From: Catenaria anguillulae PL171 | Taxonomy: Eukaryota; Blastocladiomycota; Blastocladiomycetes; Blastocladiales; Catenariaceae | NCBI GenBank assembly: GCA_002102555.1 | Contig: MCFL01000034.1 | Span: 186,001-250,000, forward strand | Direction of reading: 5' to 3' | Length of the DNA stretch: 64,000 nt | Shown: positions 33,951-46,200 of the stretch, in pieces | Layout of the letters: each line of letters begins with the position of its first letter | How positions within the stretch are numbered: position 1 is the stretch's first letter | The notes under the pieces: model-generated | The model's input: only the letters and a program-made list of their open reading frames with translations | Database searches by the model: none | What the model was told of the DNA's origin: nothing | Translations under genes and position numbers: made by a program

Positions 33951-35546
33951 ATGGAGCAAAACGACGCAATGGACTTGGATTTCTTTGCGCCAAGCCGGCC
34001 GAATCCCCTTGCAGGTGAGTATACAATTGTCATTAGGCATTATTTCCCGATTAACGATCCGCCATGATCGTCTTTCGTACCACAGAGGAAGCCTTTGCGA
34101 TTCAGCGCGAGACCCGGAAGCGCTTGTTTGGCGATATGGAAGCAGGTTCGCATCCATGTACTCCTCTTTCTCGTCACCGCTGGAGGATGACTCATGGGAT
34201 CGCACCTTGATCTCGCCAGATCCGAGCCCTCAATCGACACAGTTGCCACAATCTGCACCGTCGGCAGCTTTTGCCACCACGGCTATCAGCGGCAAGCCAT
34301 CCAGGAAGATGTTTTCCAACCCGTTTGCAAAGTTCTTTAAGAAAAACAATGGGATGCCGCATGCCGATTCGGGGACGGCCGTGCAAGCGGACGTACTGGC
34401 CCAGATTGCACAGCAGTATCCAACGCTCTTTCATCTCTACTGCCACGGCCAATTCACGAGACTCACGCAAGAAAAGCTGCGTGCTGTTTCCAACCAACAA
34501 TTGCGGGCTCTCATGTTTGAACCTGTGGCACTCGTGGATGGATCGCAGGTTTCGGAGCGGCAAAAGCGCACAAAGACCCACACGAACCAGCCTCGCGAGT
34601 CCCGCCCCATGTTTGCTTTCAACTTTCTGGCCAACCGGCAAGCTCCAACGCAAATGGCCGTGCCGGATCGTGGCATGTGCCCGCCGGAAATTCACGCGCG
34701 CACCATCCGCGAGTTATTTGCCTTGGGACCAGTTGTCACGTCGGACAAGTTTCCCTGGCCTTTTGGCGCCACGATCCGCATGCCCCTCATCATCAACGAG
34801 TTGGTGGCCGCTCTTTTGCACCCGCAATCGGTCACGACTGACGGCATTTTTCGGCTTGCTGGGCCAGGCAATGAGAGCTTGCTTTCGGCATGGATCGCGT
34901 CCATTGGTAGCCAACGGAGTGCTGGAAGTTTGTTGAACGTGAGCCCACACGATTTTGCGACCATGTTCAAGCGCTGGCTCGCGAGTGGCGAGTCGGAAGA
35001 CGACCGGTTGTTTCCGGTAGCTCATTCTCGTGCAGTAGAGGGTACAGCATACGTTCAATGCGAGATCTGACGGGCCATCCCTAAGCTAACGAGCCATCTT
35101 CGTACATTATTGTAGCCATCACCATCAAGTACACGAATGGCCAGAACGACGCGGCATCCACGGCATTGGCGCTTCGTGCGGTCATCCAATGTCTGGATGC
35201 CGAGCACCAGTACATTGTGGCAGCCGTCGTTCTCATCGCCCGCTCCGTCATCGCCCACCATGCGCACACGCGCATGGACGCTGAGAATTTGGCCAGGATG
35301 TTTGCGCCCAACGTGTTTGCTTTTCGTGGGCCGATGACGTTGGAGGCGGTGAAGTGGTATGCCATAGATCCTTATGTGTGATTCGTCGTTGCGTCTGACT
35401 GACTAGAGCTTTCTGTACATCACATTTGCAGGGCAATCGCCGCGCTCAATATCCTATTCTCCGAGCCAAACATTGCCTTCTGGTTCACGCCAATTTCATA
35501 CGAGCCTTTCTTTTGCCAACCGTACATGGCTCCACACAATGTATGA
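33951..35546 (+). CDS. RhoGAP-domain protein (paralogue K)
   Basis: Five exons: 33951-34014, 34086-34145, 34220-35041, 35116-35356 and 35432-35546. They sum to 1302 bases (433 aa). It begins MEQNDAMDLDFFAPSRPNPL. A basic stretch (MFSNPFAKFFKKNNG) precedes the shared pre-domain motif YPTLFHLYCHGQFT. The RhoGAP domain shows INELVAALLHPQSVTTDGIF with RLAG after it (arginine finger), FATMFKRWLASGESEDDRLF, ALRAVIQCLDAEHQYIVAAV and RMDAENLARMFAPNVFAF, then FWFTPISYEPFF. It would accelerate GTP hydrolysis on a Rho-type GTPase. Gene J and relic K' are paralogues with the same intron positions around the domain. The 60-base second exon and the intron at 34146-34219 are supported by phase. Confidence 0.85.
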
Positions 35547-35749
35547 ATCGGTGTTGCTTGTTGCTGTCTCGTTGGACGTGTGATTATTGATTGACGCTTA
35601 GGCGTTCATTGTTTTGTACATTATTCCCACATCTTTCCGTTTCTGTTCCTTCTTCTTGTTTGTGTTGAGAGTAATTGACAGTTGTACCGTTCGATGTAGA
35701 AACATTGGCAGGATAAATATCCTTCATAAACGATTCTGGGACATCCCCT

Positions 35750-36294
35750 GCATGCGTTTCTTCCTTCCGCCGGGTAGTGAAGCTCCTCTCACCGCGTCAC
35801 GCGCAGGTGATTCAAGGTAAACATCCACGTTTTCGTATTTCACGATTAGATTTATAGCTTAACGTACATTTCGTTTGCCAGCAATCAAGGCACGGCACCT
35901 GGCCAACCAGCTCAATGCCACATCGACCGCCAAGGCGCTTCGCGCGGTGATTCAGTGCTTGGATTTGAAGCACCAGCAAGTCTTGGCCGCCGTCTTGGTG
36001 GTCGCTAAAGCAGTGCTTGACAACTGTGCCACGGCTCGCATGAATGCTTTCATTCTGGCAAAGATTTTTGCGCCAAACATCTGCCTTTTCGAGTGGCCGA
36101 CGACTTTGGATACCATTTGATGGTACATTCTTATGATGACTTTCTGCTTGGTTTTGTACAGTCCTTCGGTCGGTAGGTCTGTTGGCTTACTCTTCCTTTC
36201 GTGCCTTCACCTTCCGATTGCCAGGTCGGTGAATGCCATCACGCACATTGTCTCTGCGCTCGACATTTCCTTTTGGTTCACGCCGATAAGCTAG
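35750..36294 (+). pseudogene. Truncated RhoGAP relic (K')
   Basis: Just downstream of gene K and in the same orientation. It contains a match to the end of the third exon (TASRAGDS), then the equivalent of exon 4 (AIKARHLANQLNATSTAKAL, ALRAVIQCLDLKHQQVLAAV, ARMNAFILAKIFAPNICLF) and exon 5 (SVNAITHIVSALDISFWFTP). A TGA replaces the codon before the exon-4 donor (LDTI-stop-W against LEAVKW in K). The N-terminal half with the arginine finger is absent, so no active GAP can be made. It ends at TAG after FTPIS, the same place where paralogue J stops. Confidence 0.75.
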
Positions 36295-36599
36295 GATCCT
36301 TTCCTCATCCAACCTGTAATGGCTCAAAGCTCCATTTTGGAGGCGTTGCTTGGGTAAGAACGGTGGGGTTTTTCCCACTTTTCGTCGTAATGTGCTAGCC
36401 TCAGTCCTTCAATCACAGTGGAATATGCAATGCTTGTTTGGAGTTAAGTCTGCGTCTCTCGTGTTTGATTCATCTGGCCGGCGGGGCAGGCGGCGTCTTT
36501 CTGTGATTCGAAAAACTAGAGAACGCACATCCAATGGGGAACACTCGAGTAACTCAATGAAATTATTTACTCCAAAGTCAGTGAAATACATCCGAAAAC
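36295..36599. other. Intergenic, upstream of the SPAG1-like gene
   Basis: About 300 bases between the RhoGAP relic and the SPAG1-like start. No gene seen. Confidence 0.45.
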
Positions 36600-37863
36600 A
36601 TGCTCTCGCCAACCGACATCACCGGTCTCCGCCAACTCACCGACCTCGGCAATCCTGCCGCTACGACCGACGGAACGGCCGCGTCCACGGGTCCGAAGTC
36701 CATCAGCATTGACCAATACGAGGTCGAGCACCTCGACTACGGCTACGTCCGAACATGCACCGACGTCAACGAGCTGCATGTTCTACTGGCCGTCTTGCGG
36801 TACGAGCTCGCTCATCGCCGCCGCCACCTCCGCCATTGCCCTTGCCGTCCGAACCATGGGAACGGAATGCTGATCAGTTGCGCGTTGGCCAATTGACTCT
36901 CGCTTCAGGTCGGGCAAGGAGGGCTTGTATCCAGAGCTGGAAACGTTTATCGAGGGTAGGATTCAGTCGCTCGGTGGCAAAATTCTGGGATCAAGGTGTG
37001 CTGCTCAACGGTTCCTGCTCGCAGCTTGATGCGTTCGAGGTATTGACCGCTGTGTTGCCAAACAGACACGCTCCTGCCGCCAATGCACCCGCTGACGTGC
37101 GCAACGATGTAACGGACGACCTCAATGTATGCCCGAATCTCCGCCATTCAAACAAAAACGTGTTCGACGTTCTCACATCCGCTTGCCATCAACAGAACTG
37201 GCTGAAAACTCTTCCCTCCACCGCAAAACCTGCTCCAATCAGCTCGCATGACCTCGGCTCATCCGCCGATTCCTCGACCGAACCGACAACCGACTCTGTC
37301 GAACAAGAACTCTTGATTGAATCCGCCAACCAAAGCAACCTCAAAGGCCACGAAGCGCTACGCTCCCACGACTATGCCGAAGCCATCGACCATACCGAGC
37401 GGCCATGACGCTGCTTCCATCCGACCCGCGGTTCCCGTCCAACTGCGCCCTCGCTCACAACAAGGCCGGCGAATACGAAAAGGCCGCTGGATGCGCTCAA
37501 GGTATGTTGCCATACTTTCCTGTCCTTACTCTTGTCCAATGCAGTGCAAGCTCACTAGGTTGCTTGTTTGTAGATGCGCTCAAACTCAACCCGCACCCGG
37601 CGCTCGCCTACAAATGCTACATGCGCCTGGCGACGGCCCGATACAACCAAAAGCGGTGGAAAGACGCACTTGAAGCGCTCGAGCAGTGCGCGAGGTTGGC
37701 GCCTGCGGCCAACGATGTCAAGGATCACGAGCAGTGGATGAGCAAGACAAAGGAAAAGTGGCGCGAGCTGGACTTCGAGGCGTATCGGGCGTGGGCCGAA
37801 AGGGATGTGAGGGGAAAGAAGGGAAAGAAACTCAAGATTCTTGTTGTCGAGTCTGACGACTGA
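36600..37863 (+). CDS. SPAG1-like TPR protein (dynein arm assembly)
   Basis: Five exons: 36600-36799, 36909-36995, 37066-37126, 37196-37501 and 37574-37863. The N-terminus carries the SPAG1 signature: YEVEHLDYGYVRTCTDVNEL, LLAVLR, then across an intron SGKEGLYPELETFIEGRI. A TPR block follows (SNLKGHEALRSHDYAEAIDH, LPSDPRFPSNCALAHNKAGE, DALKLNPHPALAYKCYMRLA, KRWKDALEALEQCARLAP). The C-terminus is basic. SPAG1 works in the cytoplasm with chaperones in preassembly of axonemal dyneins. At about 305-315 residues it is far shorter than animal SPAG1 and has only one TPR cluster. A single base is missing within 37390-37405: exon 4 needs 307 rather than 306 bases to keep phase. Confidence 0.75.
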
Positions 37864-38077
37864 AGTGAGTTGGTGGACATGGATGAGGAGCAACGATTGT
37901 GGCACGGCACTGAGTTTCGAGGTTCCGAGTAGTGAATGGATTGCATTTGTCAAAAAGTGCGGCAACGGTTAAATGGGTTTCAAGAAAGGTGCGACAAAGA
38001 TATCACAAAGGAAGGAAGCAAATAGGGTAAACGATCTCCGAGTCGAGCTGCCATGTACGTCAACAAAGACAATCGGC

Positions 38078-41000
38078 TCATCCTCGGTCACGCCGCGGGC
38101 ACACAATGCCGCACGGCTTGTACATCTTGGGAATGAAATGCGCCGCCCGCAAGTTCTTGCACACGGCTGACAAGAAGACCGACTCGCCGTAATCGAACCG
38201 GAGGTGAATATCTGCACACATAAACATCTGTCAGACTTGGGGACAATGCAGCACAGCAGAGGCAGGCAACCAACGTACGACTCCGAATCCAATACCCCTT
38301 CCACAATGCCTGAATCCTCGTCGCGGCTGCATTTCTTGTGCGAATCTTTTGCGCGCGCACGCGGCGCATCCGAAACTCGCGCCAAATGGTTTGAATGCGC
38401 ATGGCAGCGTGGACACGCAGCAAGATGACCCGGTGTCGGACGAGCGACTTGCCCAGCGTCGACAGCCGCGATCGAATGTCGGGACGGAGCACAGATCGGA
38501 GAGCGTATCCGCGCCAAATGCGTTGGATGGTCGTGGCGGATCGGTTTTGCTGAGCAGACGACGCGGGTCAATATGTATTGGTAAACCGGAAAGGAACCTA
38601 GAGAGACGTACTGCGTCCCTGGCGCGGCGCTCACGAAGCTTGACGGCAATAGGCCGCCACCAAGCTTGGATAACGGAGGCGGATCGGTTGAGCAACTCGA
38701 GCTGTTTGCGGAACCGGGAGGCAAAAGGCGAGTTGCGGAAATGTGCCCAGTCGCGGAACTTTGTCTGAATCGTTTTGGCTGCCTGGTGCAGCTCGGTAAT
38801 CGGACGCTGATACCGCAAGCCTGTTTGAAAGACATGTGCCGAATCAGATCAAACCAATGGACATGGAGCCGACCACACAGAAATGACCAGGAACGTACGC
38901 AACAAGGCCATCTTCATGTACACCCGAATCCTCCAATTTCTCTGGATCACTCTTGCCGCGGTATTCTTCATCTCCCTGATTCTCGCCAACTTGCGCCTCG
39001 CCATGCGCTGAATCATGGTAGCTGCCGCCATCTGTTGCGCAATCATACTCTTGCGCCACCTCCTACCCCTGTAAATCCGCCAAGCCCGTTGAATCCTGGT
39101 GGCGGCCAAACTCCGCTTGTATACGCTTGGTGGGAACTGAGACCACGACCGATCGTCCTCGGTGGCCACGGTTGCCCTGAAATGATTCTTCTCCAACGCA
39201 ATCTGCACCCGCTCGTCCTCGTCCGTCCCGCCCTGCGCCCCGCCACCGCCCGTTGCCGTAGCGGCCGTCGCCACCGATAGAGGAGCGAGATCATCGGCGA
39301 GTGTCGGCAGCGGCTCGTCGCGCGCAAAGGCACCGGCAAAGTACTCGTTTGCGCTGAGCGCATCGGGCGGCTGGTGAGTAAACGGATGAAGCCCGAAATT
39401 CACCCGCATTTCGTGCGCTCCGTCCTTTGACGCACTGCCGTTGAGCGCAAACATGGGCACAAGCATTTGCGTGTGCATGAGCGCGATTTGACGTTTCTGC
39501 TCGTCGGGAGAAAAGTGATCGGCGCCATGGCCGAATGCCGGTGGAGAGAGAACACGGTTTTCAATCACGAGTGACAGAGTGCCCGCCGACATGTCGACGA
39601 GCAGACCATAGGTACGCATGAGACCAGGCACGTGATGCTGCTGCTGCGACGGCGGTTGAGGAGCCACGGCCGAGTTGCCCAAGACGTCGGCGCCGGCCTC
39701 GCAACTGTCAGCGACCGCTGGACCCACAGTGCCTGCGGCGGCAGAGTTGAGCGCCGACCTTGAAAACCCTACGGTACCTTTGCCCGCGCCTCCCGCTGAA
39801 ACCAGCCCCAGCAACCGAGCCTCGCTTACATACCTCGTCGGCAACCCACCCACATACACATTCCCGTCATACGACACGCCCATGGAATCATCCGCCATGC
39901 CTGGATACCCCTCGTCCGGGCCGGGTTTTCCTGCCAACCCAGCCGCACTCGCCGTCGCCGCGCTCTCCCTCGGAATCCCGCCACCGGCGCCGGCGCCGCC
40001 GCCCGCCACCGGTACCGCATGAAACACCTCCACGCCAACCCTCCACGCCACACTCACCGGCACGGTAAACTCAATGTACCACCTGCATGCGCGGCGCAGC
40101 GGGCGCGCAATCGCCGTGAGCACCGCCACGGCACTCGCTGCGCTGCCAATGTTGCCCATGGATCCCCCCGCGGCCGCGCCCGCAGACGCGTTCAGCTCGC
40201 CCAGCGGCCCACCGCCAACGATTCCACTTGCCTCCGCCAACACATCTGCGCCATACCCGAGCGCAGTGAGCTTGTGCCTGAGCACGCCCGCAGAGTACAA
40301 GGGGTAGCTGAGCACGTCGGCCAGCACGTGGTGGCCCGGGTGGACCAGGTCCAGCGTGCGCGAGATCAGGTGCAGGAACGAGGTTTGCATGTCGCCAGAG
40401 TCGCGCGCGCGCTCGGCTGTGTGCAGTGCAGATAACACGAGGTCCAAAGCAATGGGTTTCGAGAGGGCGTGTGCGCGGAGTAGGCCACGGGTCGCACGGA
40501 TGCAGCCCCAGGACAGAGACGATTGGCCTTCGGCCGTCAGGGCAAAGTCGAGGCGGTTCGAGTATGTGAGGAGGAGGGTAGCCGGTTTCGGTGGCAGCAG
40601 AAAGATTTTGCTGTTCAACATGTTTGGTCGGTCAGCGTGTGCCAATCAAGGCGGGTAGGACAAAAAAAAAATGATGTCAGGTGTACCGAGAAAGAACGCC
40701 GACCACATCGTCGTTTTCAACCAGGCCCCAGGCAATCCCGTCCTTGATGTGCGTCACGTTGTTGTTGCGCTCAGTCGTGTGGATAAGGTCGAGGGTGGTT
40801 TGTGCAACGAGCTCACCCAGATGTTGCATGACGCTTGCCCTGGTTGAACGAGTGTGTCAGACGAGCGCACGAGACAGAAGCAATGAATGCAAAGAAAAGC
40901 ATACCCTTGTCGAAACACGGCTCGCAACTCGCGCTTGGTATGCAGCCGCCTGGTCCACACCTGCTGCAAAAACTCGTCCTTGTGTGCCTGAATCACATTT

Positions 41001-41555
41001 GCCAGCTCTATGTGCACGGGTATGCACAAACGAGGTCAACCCGGTCGCTCCCATCGATCCGCAAATCAAAGCGACCGATACCCTTCTCATCGCCAACCTT
41101 GGAGAGGATCCGGCTCTTCAACAGCGACGTGCGAATGCCTGGATTGATGACTGCCGCGAGCGCTTCTGTGTTGAAATGGTCCATGAGCTCCTCGTCCTCG
41201 GTCGAGTCCATTTGCGCACGCAGTTTGTTGACTTCTTGCAGCCGGCGCAGACTGAGTTCGCGGCGCAGGTACAGAGAATGGGCTTGTGCGTGCAGGGCGA
41301 GGTCGCGGAAGTGGCCGACCTCACGCACGCCGAAAGAGAGTTTGCGCAGCGACATGCTGGGGAGATTGGGATGTGAGGATGTATGATTTCTTCTCAAGAC
41401 AAGATGCCAGCATGTGCGTACCGACGCCCAGTGCCGCGTGTCGCACCCATGTTCTTGATAACTGAGTCGCGGCGGCGGTCGGGCGATATGTCGCCAGAGC
41501 CACCGGGGTTGCCCGTGAGCGGCGTGACTTGGGCCTGTGTTGGCCGTCGAATCAT
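38078..41555 (-). CDS. IQ-motif and SPRY-domain protein
   Basis: Starts at 41555 (MIRRPTQAQVTPLTGNPGGS) with an intron to MSLRKLSFGVREVG. A helical region follows (LRRELSLRRLQEVNKLRAQ). The central exon (about 40620-38890) has helical sequence, then an interrupted SPRY/B30.2-like beta domain: RRACRWYIEFTVPVSVAWRV, a Gly/Ala-rich insertion, SMGVSYDGNVYVGG, and YGLLVDMSAGTLSLVIENRV. The C-terminal part has eight IQ motifs, for example LAATRIQRAWRIYRGRRW, AAATMIQRMARRKLARIR, ATTIQRIWRGYALRSVLR and AAATRIQALWKGYWIRSR, so it should bind several calmodulins or light chains. It ends MYKPCGIVCPRRDRG. A frame change near 41035 is either a tiny intron or one missing base. Function unknown; proximity to flagellar genes is only suggestive. 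Confidence 0.7.
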
Positions 41556-43230
41556 GATGTTTTCAGGGAGTACGTCAGCGGGATTATCTATAGATTGGCC
41601 ATGAGAGCAGATCAGACTAGTGAGCGACAACTCTATTGGACTGATGAGCTGAGGTCGGTTACTGGAATCCTCAGCGATCGGGAGAGAGGACGGTGCCAGC
41701 AACAAAATCAGATTTCTGTTCTTGCTTATCCACGCTCATTGAGCCGGCCCACAATCCCATGACCTCGCGGTTGATTGAAACGCAGCAGCAGCGAATCAGG
41801 AGCCCAGCAACCAACGAAGAGCAGCAGCTCAAGCACAGGAGTGCGCATCGATTCGAAGGGCATGCGCGACGTTCACCCCTGCATGCGACAAAAGCCAAAC
41901 CTTGCAGAAGCGTCGGGTTGGGCCGTTCTCTTGCCATTGTACAGCAGTGTTGCAATTGTCGTCATATTTTGTTGCTGGACCTTGCTTACTCTGCACTCGT
42001 TAGGGATCAGGTGGTCCGCGGCGGCGGTGGGAGATCATCGACCAGGCGTTCACAGGAAGAATCAGTATACGGTACCGACACAGACATGCACGAGAAGCGT
42101 TTCCTTGCATGTAATGGCCTGGAAATGTCAATCAATCAATCATTGCGCGGGCTTTCATTGCATGATTCCACTTTTAGGGGAGTGATTTCTTTCCGACATC
42201 TCGAAGGCTGCCTCTGCAGCGAGAGTTGATCCTATGGCGACTCCAGCTTCGGCCGGCTGGCCGCAGAGTAAGGGCCGCAACACGTCCTATTGGAAAGACA
42301 CACAGTTGTACGTGCGGTGCAGTCGCCATTGAAGGAACCTTCCGTCGCGTATGTTAAGATTCATGAATTGATTGCATTTCCCACATGTTTAAATCCATTT
42401 CGATGCATCTGTAATAAGTATGTACAGAGCGCGCTCCCAGTAAATGATTTTTTTTCTGCAGCTGTTTCAAATTCCGACTCGAACCGAACATCAACTGGCC
42501 GCGCTTCGAGTTCCAGCCAAGTGTTCTGGGACTCTCCATCTACACTGGCCCTCGTTACCCGCCGCAATAGACTCTCCACACACGGCCCTGTGGCCTCGTT
42601 ACCCTCCCAAACCACAATACCCGGCCGCCTCTGCATCCCTACCCCTTCTTCGCCGCACGACGGCCTAACCGAACGCTGACACTAGTCACCCAGCTCAACC
42701 CGACTTGCGGCCACCTGCCTGCCAAAGGAGCCGCTCTACCTTTCGAGCCGGGCCCATGGCACACCCCTAACAGCGCCCCTGTACACGTTGATACAGTCAA
42801 AGCACGCTGTGGAACCCACACTACCGTCCTCCCTTCGCCAACCGATCGACGATCGACGCGTCACCTTCTCTGCTCTCACACACCTGACCCACGCCAGCAC
42901 TCGAGGCAATTGTTGTTGCCAACAAGAATCCCATTGACAAACGCATTGCTCTTGGTCAATTGGCCTCAATTCTGCGTGGGCTCTTGCGTCCTCATTGGAC
43001 CATCTTCGCACGGACTCGACGCCAAGTGCCCAGCCGTCAAACGTCGGCCTCAAGAGACAAGCAAGGTTTGTCCGCACGTCCACTGATCCCAAACACAACT
43101 TGTTGTCGCGTCGTCAAACCTCACACACAGAAACGTATGTCTTGTCATACCGATTGGGACCACCTATGGCACACTTTGCTAACTCAAGTTACATCTCTTC
43201 CCCGCAGCCAAGTAACAACTGTCCGTGACC
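41556..43230. other. Intergenic, leader region of the F-box/LRR gene
   Basis: About 1.7 kb between divergent genes. The part from 42440 onwards is pyrimidine-rich on the plus strand, as in other leaders of this window. No conserved coding sequence found. Confidence 0.5.
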
Positions 43231-46200
43231 ATGTCAAGTCCCGGCTCCAGCTCTGGTGCAAGTAACGCCGGCAGCAGCGGTGGCGATTCAAACCGCCCAA
43301 ATGTGCAAGCGCCTCTAGCCATCCACGCACCCAGGCCGACGGTCGCCAACCCGCTCGCTGGCCCGCCCGCCTTTTCCTTTGCTCAGGCCATTCACGCACC
43401 AGCGACCCCGCCTCTGCACTTTGGAGCAGCAGCCAACACGCCCCCGCCGTCCTTCACGACACCACGTGGTCAGTTCTCACTGGACATGCTGCCGTCCCCT
43501 TCTTCAGCCTCGTCTGGATCGATTGCGGCCGCCTCAAACATGCCCGTCAACCAACAAGCCGTCCACTACACACACCACCAGCATGTGCCAACGTCCCCGC
43601 TCAGCAAACAGCCCACCAATGCCCAATCCAACGTCCCTCCCGTGCCTTTCTTCAACTTTGGCGCCATACCCATGTCTCAAGCAACCTCTTCCTCTTTGTC
43701 TGCCAAGTCATCCTCAACCGCCGCCCCATCATTCACCTTCCGCTTCGACAACCCGCCCGCCTCCACCAACCCGCTGCGCGACCGCCTCCACAAACGCCGC
43801 GGGCACGCGCCTGCGCCGCTTCGCACCAAACTGGCCAACTCGACCTCGATCCCATCCCCCCTTTCATCGGCCAACTCGGACCTCCACTTTAACCCATACC
43901 CACACGCGTCGCCACGTGGCAGGCTGCACTCGCCTGCGGCCCCACTCATGCGCGACGCGTCTGCGTCCCCATCGCCTGCAGCCATGGCAGCCGCTATGGC
44001 GGCCGCACAAGCGCGCGCAGGTGCATTGCCGTTGCAAGAGGCGTTGGCCGCTCGTGTTCCGCATGAGATCTTGTTGAGGATTTTCGGGTATTTGATGCCC
44101 GAGAGCGCACTGGTCAATCCAATGTTTGATGATGTGCCGGCATCGCCGCCCAAGAGCAAGGCCAAGATGAAGGGGACACGGAGCGGGTCGCCAAGTCGGT
44201 CTGTGAGGATGGTTTCGTCGGATGATGAGGACGAGGTCATGTTTGATCAGGATGATGATGACATGGACACGGACGATGATGACGAGGAAGAGGTGGACGT
44301 CAGCTCACCCACGTCGGATGGCATGGAGGGTATCGAATCCACGGGAAGCAAGTCGGCCAGCTCGGTGATCCCTGGATTCAACTTTTTGCGCAACTTTGTC
44401 GGAAGCAGCTCATCGTCCAGTCCGCCGCCCGCTTCGTCCTCATCGACGTCCAGCTCAGGGGCAGCAGATGCGCGCCCAAAGACGGCACCAGCCAGTTCTG
44501 GCCCGCTCGGATTTCCACGCAGACTCATCAACCCGTTCACGCGCTCTTCGCTCACACGCTCCACGTCGCCGCCTGCAACCGCCGTTGCGGCCGCCGCGGC
44601 GCCCGTTGCCGAGCCTTCGGTCGCACCTCGCCCTGCACGCGTCCGGCCATACTATCGCAACATTCACCCGTGCCTGCGCGTGTGCCGCGCTTGGTACTAT
44701 GCCGCCATCGAGTACGTGCATGGCGAGCCCGTGCTCGAAAACGTGCTGGATTTCCTGGCGTGGCTCGAGAGCTTGGAGGCAACCGTCGGGCAAATGAAGA
44801 GCATTCCGCCGCCAAACCTGCTGGCCATGCCCGCCGAGAGTGATGAAGAGGAGGGCGGAATGGGCGATGCGGAAATGGTGGATGTGAGTGACGAGGTCGA
44901 GGACGAGGAAGATGACGAAGATGGTATGGATGTGGACATGAGCGAGGGCGATCGGGCAACGACACCGACGCCAAGGTCTGTGCTGGCAGGCGGGCAGGTC
45001 GAATCGCCGGCACGCACGCCGCAGGGCAAGACCTCCATGGAGCAGCTGTCGTTTGGAAATGCGAATGCGTTGAGCAACGTGTATCCAGCGATTTCGCCGA
45101 CAATGACTTCGTCGCCCAGTGACAAGCGCCAAGCAAACGCATTCATGGTCGGATCTAACGAAGCATTGGCTTCAGCCCCCGCACGCCTTGCATCCAAGCG
45201 CACTTCGGCCGACGTGCTCATGGGCGGCACCACCTCGCCGCCGTCGGGTCTCAGCACGGCTGCCAGTCTCGAGTACTTGTCTCAATCCGCCACGGAGCGA
45301 GAACAGCAGCATCTTGCTTCGCTGCGCGGCCGCCCTGGATTTGCCGGCTTTGCGCAAACTCGCACGCTCCGGTTCGAGCGCAGCAACCACATTCAGACAC
45401 GTTACATGAGCTACCGCACGCTTGTCAAGGGCAGCTTGCCAAGCCCCAACCAGTTTATCCGTGATGACCATTTGAATAGAATCGCGGACGCGTTCCAGTT
45501 GTTGCAGCCGCGCGTCACCACGCTGGATTTGAGGAACTGTGCCAATGTGACAGACGTGGCCATCATTCATTTGATTACAGCCGTGTCGGCCAAGCTCCGT
45601 CACTTGAATGTGACCAATTGCAGGCACATCAAGGACGTGACGGTGCGCACGATTGCGCGCGTGTGCGATCACTTGGAGGAGCTCGTGTTGCGCGGATGTG
45701 GCAAGGTTGGCGACGCGAGCATTCGCGAGGTGGCCACGTACTTGGGTCCGCAGCTCAAGCTGCTCGACGTGAGCGGGTGCATGCGCATCAATGATCCGGG
45801 TCTCGATTATTTGGCCAAGTTTTCGGGCAACTATCAGCTGATTCATTGGGAAGCGCTACGGCTCGAGGCCGCCATGCGGCCCATTTCCCCAGCCATTCAG
45901 TCGCCGCTGCTGCCCGACACGCCCACGACGCCCATGGCTGCCAGGGCAGCGTCGCCTGTGCATGGTCGGCCACAGAGTCCAGTGTCGCCGCCGTCAAGCC
46001 CGCGCCCTGGCTCGCCGACGCAGCAGTATGCGCAAAAGGGGGTCGTGCCCAGGACCGATGGGAGGGTTGGTGGAAAGTTGAGGACGTTGTGTTTGCCTGG
46101 TACATGCTTGTTTGTTGTATTGTGGTATTTTGCCACTCAACCCAGCTAACCCACGCTTGTTGTGTGAGTGGGGCAGGTATCCGCCGTCAATCGCGTGGTG

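Noticed and set aside
44455-45257. Several long minus-strand ORFs inside the F-box/LRR gene
   Set aside because: They mirror the GC-rich codons of the intact plus-strand gene and show no motif.
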